Source of the DNA: an uncultured Actinomycetes bacterium
GTDB taxonomy: Bacteria > Actinomycetota > Thermoleophilia > Solirubrobacterales > Solirubrobacteraceae
Direction of reading: 5' to 3'
NCBI GenBank assembly: GCA_937888775.1
Contig: CALAQT010000492.1
Coordinates: 1-8,590 of the forward strand
Length of the DNA stretch: 8,590 bases
A program made the translations under genes and the position numbers. This document shows, one piece after another, positions 6,111 to 8,590 of the stretch. Numbering within the stretch: the stretch's first letter is position 1; every line of letters begins with the position of its first letter. The notes under the pieces are model-generated. The model searched no databases and was not told where the DNA came from. It was given only the letters and a program-made list of their open reading frames with translations.

Positions 6111-6313
6111 TTGAGACCGAGCCCCGGAAGGTTGAGGCTTTGGGCCCCAGGGCCGATTACCAGGTTATGAACGAGGCTGACGTAGGTGAGCGGACATCCT
6201 TCGGGGCGCGACACCACACAGTCTGGATGCTGTCGCCCTCACCCTCGCCCGGATCGACCTGGATCTCCAACCGGTTTCGGATCCTGGCTGCGAGGGCTAA
6301 AGCCGGCCTCGGG

Positions 6314-6871
6314 ATGCGGGGGCGCCACATCACGCCGCGAATTGGGCTCGCAGTTTTGGTGCTGACGCCGCTGCTCGTGTTAGCCAGCATGGCGGGCTCG
6401 GCCACCGCATCCCCGGTTCAGTACTGCGCCCAGATTCCGATCGTTGGCGGGATTCCGCCATGGGGCTTCCACTCGGGTGCGCCGATCACGGGAGCGACCG
6501 GCAGCTACGCCCGCGGCCACGGTGACATCAATCTGGCCGCCAACACCGTCTCCGGGATCCTCTGCCAGGCCGACCGTGTCCGCCACCAGCCCGACCGCCT
6601 GATCATCATGACGGTCGAGCACCACTTGGTCGACCACTCACACTACGCGGTGATGTGGGGTGTGCCCGGGAACATCATGAAGATCATCGTCCGCGTGCAG
6701 AGCAGCACCGACCCGCGGTGCAAAGTGGGCACCCTTGGCCGCGCGACCCTGTTCGCAAGCTACAACGGCGTGCGCAGCGACAGCGTCCAGTTCACCTTCC
6801 CGGGCGCCTGCACGGACCACGACCACCTGTACCACGGACCGCAGGTCAATAACCAAGTCCCACCGCTCTAG
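6314..6871 (+). CDS. Secreted protein of unknown function with four Cys
   Basis: I do not recognise a family. The predicted 185-aa protein starts with a typical Sec signal peptide: positive MRGRHITPR, hydrophobic core IGLAVLVLTPLLVLASMAG (10-28) and a probable cleavage site after ATA/TAS (about residues 30-33). The mature part is about 152 aa, exported or on the cell surface. It has exactly four cysteines (38, 84, 136, 166), fitting two disulfides. It is His-rich in two places, VEHHLVDHSHY (101-111) and DHDHLYHG (168-175), which could bind metal. Alternating beta-type strands (IIMTVEHH, IMKIIVRVQ, VQFTFPGAC) suggest a small beta-sandwich. I chose the ATG at 6314 because it puts the signal peptide at the N-terminus; the frame is open back to 6056 but the extra 86 residues look non-coding. 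The ribosome binding site is weak. It stands alone. Confidence 0.7.
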   Translation: MRGRHITPRIGLAVLVLTPLLVLASMAGSATASPVQYCAQIPIVGGIPPWGFHSGAPITGATGSYARGHGDINLAANTVSGILCQADRVRHQPDRLIIMTVEHHLVDHSHYAVMWGVPGNIMKIIVRVQSSTDPRCKVGTLGRATLFASYNGVRSDSVQFTFPGACTDHDHLYHGPQVNNQVPPL

Positions 6872-6880
6872 CCCGGCCTT

Positions 6881-6902
6881 CCCGCGGGCGATTGTCGGCG
6901 GG
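6881..6902 (+). terminator. Weak hairpin after the secreted-protein gene
   Basis: CCCGC pairs with GCGGG and CGA with TCG around a TTG loop, with a 3-nt GGG bulge on one side. It begins 9 bp after the stop codon, where a terminator is expected, but no U-tract follows. Confidence 0.3.
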
Positions 6903-6948
6903 CAAGAACGAGTCAGAATCAGCTGATCCATCGGGTGGGATCCCGGTC

Positions 6949-7056
6949 GTGGACGTGGGCGATCTCGAAAGGTTGCTACGGCTGGCGCCAAGCCGGATCG
7001 GGACGATCCCTATGTCGCCCATATGGAGGAGCGGTTGTCAAGGGGTTGGGGGTTGA
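6949..7056 (+). pseudogene. Short reading frame, possibly a gene start cut by the IS
   Basis: From a GTG at 6949 the frame reads DVGDLERLLRLAPSRIGT, then IPMSPIWRSGC, before entering the G-rich stretch and stopping at 7054-7056. The first 25 or so residues have a balanced composition unlike shadow frames here. It could be the 5' end of a gene interrupted by the IS110 insertion. I know no matching family, there is no clear ribosome binding site, and chance remains quite possible. Confidence 0.2.
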
Positions 7057-7078
7057 TGGCCAATGTGGGTTGGGGGGG
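7042..7078 (+). repeat. G-run cluster with G-quadruplex potential
   Basis: Four G runs on the plus strand (7042-7045, 7048-7052, 7067-7069, 7072-7078) separated by 2, 14 and 2 nt, followed by a GGTGGTGG run. One loop is long, so quadruplex stability is uncertain. The cluster lies at the presumed IS110 right end. Confidence 0.35.
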
Positions 7079-7317
7079 TGGTGGTGGATGTTTGGTTGCG
7101 GCTTGCGGGGCGGTCCGAGCGTCCGCGGGGTTCGCGACGGTGGTGATGCTCATATTCGGGGGCTGGGTACCCCAAGACCTTGGTTCGTCGTACGTCCGCT
7201 GTCAAAAGTCGAGCGCGGCGCCCGGGTTGGGTGGTGCTCAGGCGACATTTCGCGGAGTTGTTGTGCGCGAGCCGGGATGCTCGGGCCGCCTCGCTAGCCG
7301 CAACGGGTTGTGAGCGT

Positions 7318-8520
7318 TTAGCGCGAGTTGGTGAGCCTCCTGCGGGTGCTGGGCGTCTGCTTCGGCGGGAGCGAGGCTGTGTGCGTGAGGGGGTCGCCCG
7401 CCGACAGGGATGGCGGCACCGGGTCGGGATGGGGAGCCCGGGTGGCGATCTCCGGGCAGTAGGCGGCGAGTTCGCGGGCGATCGCGACGGCGACGATCCC
7501 GCCGGGTTTGCGGCGGGTGTCTTTGAGTTGGCGCCAGCGGGCGTTGAGGCGTCGTTGCGCGCGCCAGGAGATGTTGATGATCTCGGGTGCTTGGCCGCGT
7601 TGGCGGCGCTCGAGCGCTTCACCGACGGCGGGGCCGCGGCGGTAGTGGTAGGAGGCCTCGACCAGCAGCCGCCGGGCGTGGGTGGAGCCGGCCTTGGTGA
7701 TCGACCCGAGCCGGCGCTGCGCGCCGGTGGTGTGCTCTGAGGGGACGATCCCGAGGTAGGAGGCGAGTTGGTCGGGGTGATCGAAGCGGTCCCACTCGCC
7801 GATCTCGGCGCACAGCCCGAGCGCTGAGAGCGTGTCGATCCCGCGCAGGCACCGCAGCCGCGCGACGGCTGGCGCGCACGGCGCGCTCAGCGCGAGCTTG
7901 GAGAGGTCGGCCTCGACCTGATCGCGGCGGGCGATCAGCACGTCGTGGGCGTGCAGGTAGTCAGCCAGCGTCGCCTGCGACGCCTGGTCTGAGAACTGCA
8001 CCGAGGTCAGCCACGAGCGATGCTTTCGCGACCACGCCTCGCCGGGACCCTCCCAGTAGATCTCGCGGCGCAACAGAAACCCCCCAATCCGGTGTCGGGC
8101 GCGCATCAGATCCACCCGGATGTCCTCCCGGCAGCGCACCAGATCGCGCAGCTGCTCGCGCTCCACAGACGGGATCCTGACCAGCGTCAGCTCCCCCGCG
8201 GCCAGCAACCTGGCCAGGCGGATCGCGTCGCGCTTATCGGTCTTGACCCGATCCGCCGGCGGGCGCTCGGTCTTGCTCGGCGCGCACACCCCGAGCTCGA
8301 TCCCCTCCCCCCGCGCACGACGCGCGAGCCCGTAACCGGTCGGACCCGCCTCATACACCATCCGCGCCGGCCTGGCCACCGCACGCAACCACGCCAGCAG
8401 CTCGTGCGGACGGCCGACCACCCGCCGCGTCGTCAACTCGCCCGTTCCCTGGTCAAAGATCGCGAACGTCGACTCACGCGCGTGCGCGTCAAGACCGACC
8501 CAACGGATACCGTCAGGCAT
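7318..8520 (-). CDS. IS110-family transposase (DEDD bridge recombinase)
   Basis: Predicted 400-aa recombinase that moves its own element; in this family a non-coding bridge RNA from the element pairs with donor and target DNA. The N-terminal RuvC-like DEDD domain shows Asp11 (VGLDAHARES), Glu57 (YEAGPTGYGL) and Asp95/Asp98 (VKTDKRDAIRLA). A coiled region (about 115-215) leads to the Transposase_20 domain: LRGIDTLSALGLCAEIGEWDRF (split: LRGIDTLSALGL at 225-236), YLGIVPSEHTTG (255-266) and GSITKAGSTHARRLLVEAS (272-290). I could not assign the catalytic serine with confidence among Ser261, Ser273 and Ser279. The length is normal and the frame is intact, so it may be active. ATG at 8520 is preceded by a good Shine-Dalgarno sequence (AGGAGAGGAG, 5-nt spacing). 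The tail after 360 is Pro/Thr-rich and probably not needed for catalysis. Confidence 0.93.
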   Translation of the reverse strand: MPDGIRWVGLDAHARESTFAIFDQGTGELTTRRVVGRPHELLAWLRAVARPARMVYEAGPTGYGLARRARGEGIELGVCAPSKTERPPADRVKTDKRDAIRLARLLAAGELTLVRIPSVEREQLRDLVRCREDIRVDLMRARHRIGGFLLRREIYWEGPGEAWSRKHRSWLTSVQFSDQASQATLADYLHAHDVLIARRDQVEADLSKLALSAPCAPAVARLRCLRGIDTLSALGLCAEIGEWDRFDHPDQLASYLGIVPSEHTTGAQRRLGSITKAGSTHARRLLVEASYHYRRGPAVGEALERRQRGQAPEIINISWRAQRRLNARWRQLKDTRRKPGGIVAVAIARELAAYCPEIATRAPHPDPVPPSLSAGDPLTHTASLPPKQTPSTRRRLTNSR

Positions 8521-8548
8521 CGGCGCTCCTCTCCTAGATTGTGGGCCC

Positions 8549-8575
8549 CGCGCCGAGGGTGCAATCCTCAGCGCG
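8549..8575 (-). ncRNA. 10-bp hairpin in the IS110 left end, possible part of the bridge RNA
   Basis: On the minus strand CGCGCTGAGG pairs with CCTCGGCGCG (10 bp, one U-G) around a 7-nt ATTGCAC loop. It ends 28 bp upstream of the transposase ATG, in the left end, where the IS110 subgroup encodes its bridge RNA. Only 70 bp of this end are in the window, so the guide loops cannot be read. It could instead be a leader hairpin regulating the transposase. Confidence 0.4.
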
Positions 8576-8590
8576 AAGACTTACCCCGCA

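Larger units (their letters stand above)
5566..6313. other. 748-bp spacer between the MBL and secreted-protein genes
   Basis: I find no gene I can support. Frames are open on both strands but read as Arg/Pro/Ala-rich sequence without family features. The segment 6060-6200 reads on the minus strand as a peptide with GPGAQSLNLPGLGLNGRW that looks familiar as a repeated spurious reading frame in high-GC genomes, so it may be a dispersed repeat or structured non-coding DNA (weak impression). Several short hairpins are listed separately. The divergent promoters of the MBL and secreted-protein genes should lie here, but no strong box stands out. Confidence 0.45.
6872..7317. other. Spacer, right part probably the IS110 right end
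   Basis: No intact gene. The left part (6872-7035) holds a weak hairpin and a short frame with protein-like composition (6949-7056). The right part (about 7036-7317) changes to strongly G-rich, T-containing plus-strand sequence (C- and A-rich on the transposase strand), different from the rest of the window, and probably belongs to the non-coding right end of the IS110 element. The exact IS boundary cannot be set without an empty-site copy; a change near TTGTCAAGGGG at 7035-7045 is my best guess. Confidence 0.4.
7030..8590 (-). mobile_element. IS110-family insertion sequence (left end beyond the window)
   Basis: The element is defined by its transposase gene on the minus strand. The left end (upstream of the transposase) starts at 8521 and runs out of the window; the right end is probably near 7030-7045, an estimate from the change in base composition. 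IS110 elements lack classic terminal inverted repeats and make little or no target duplication, so I cannot fix the ends from this sequence alone. Confidence 0.55.

Noticed and set aside
6056..6313. Upstream extension of the secreted-protein gene by 86 residues
   Set aside because: It would bury the signal peptide in the middle of the protein.
7036..7041. TTGACA on the minus strand as a -35 box
   Set aside because: No matching -10 box at 16-19 bp and no gene follows in that direction before the convergent CDS end.
1..8590. tRNA, rRNA and CRISPR arrays
   Set aside because: No tRNA T-loop motif with a matching acceptor stem, no rRNA-like stretch and no regularly spaced repeats were seen by eye.

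Overview
The window is very GC-rich, uses GTG starts freely and shows leaderless-type promoters (a TANNNT -10 box placed 6 nt before a start codon). This suggests a high-GC Actinomycetota. The style of the secreted protein and the IS110 element points to Thermoleophilia/Solirubrobacterales, but that is an impression and not a proof.

Layout. 1-441: no convincing gene. 442-1137 (-): an NfuA-like Fe-S scaffold/carrier protein (degenerate IscA-like domain plus a NifU domain with CxxC). 1138-1154: a 17-bp divergent promoter. 1155-2402 (+): an ATP-grasp ligase-like enzyme. 2415-3821 (+): a radical SAM protein with a B12-binding-like N-terminus and a Cys-Cys-Ala-Glu-Pro (CCAEP) tail. 3811-4176 (-): a small Cys-rich DsrE-related protein whose 3' end overlaps the radical SAM gene. 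4177-4623: spacer holding a broken amidohydrolase N-terminus. 4624-5565 (-): a UlaG-like metallo-beta-lactamase-fold hydrolase. 5566-6313: long spacer with hairpins. 6314-6871 (+): a small secreted protein with four Cys and no family I recognise. 6872-7317: spacer, part of which is probably the right end of an IS110 element. 7318-8520 (-): IS110-family transposase (bridge recombinase type). 8521-8590: start of the IS left end, with a strong hairpin that may belong to the bridge RNA.

Most interesting part. The ATP-grasp, CCAEP-tail radical SAM and DsrE-related genes look like one functional module, with an Fe-S carrier gene on the other side of a shared promoter. The CCAEP tail is the cysteine form of a tail that carries selenocysteine (CUAEP) in relatives. 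From memory, the DsrE-like protein resembles SaoD, a protein linked by computational work to selenocysteine-assisted organometal metabolism. A plausible reading is that the ligase and radical SAM enzyme make or modify a small molecule or peptide, and that the Cys pairs (CC tail, CxxC in the DsrE protein) handle sulfur, selenium or a soft metal. The substrate cannot be read from the sequence. The IS110 element and amidohydrolase fragment show that the right half of the window has been rearranged.
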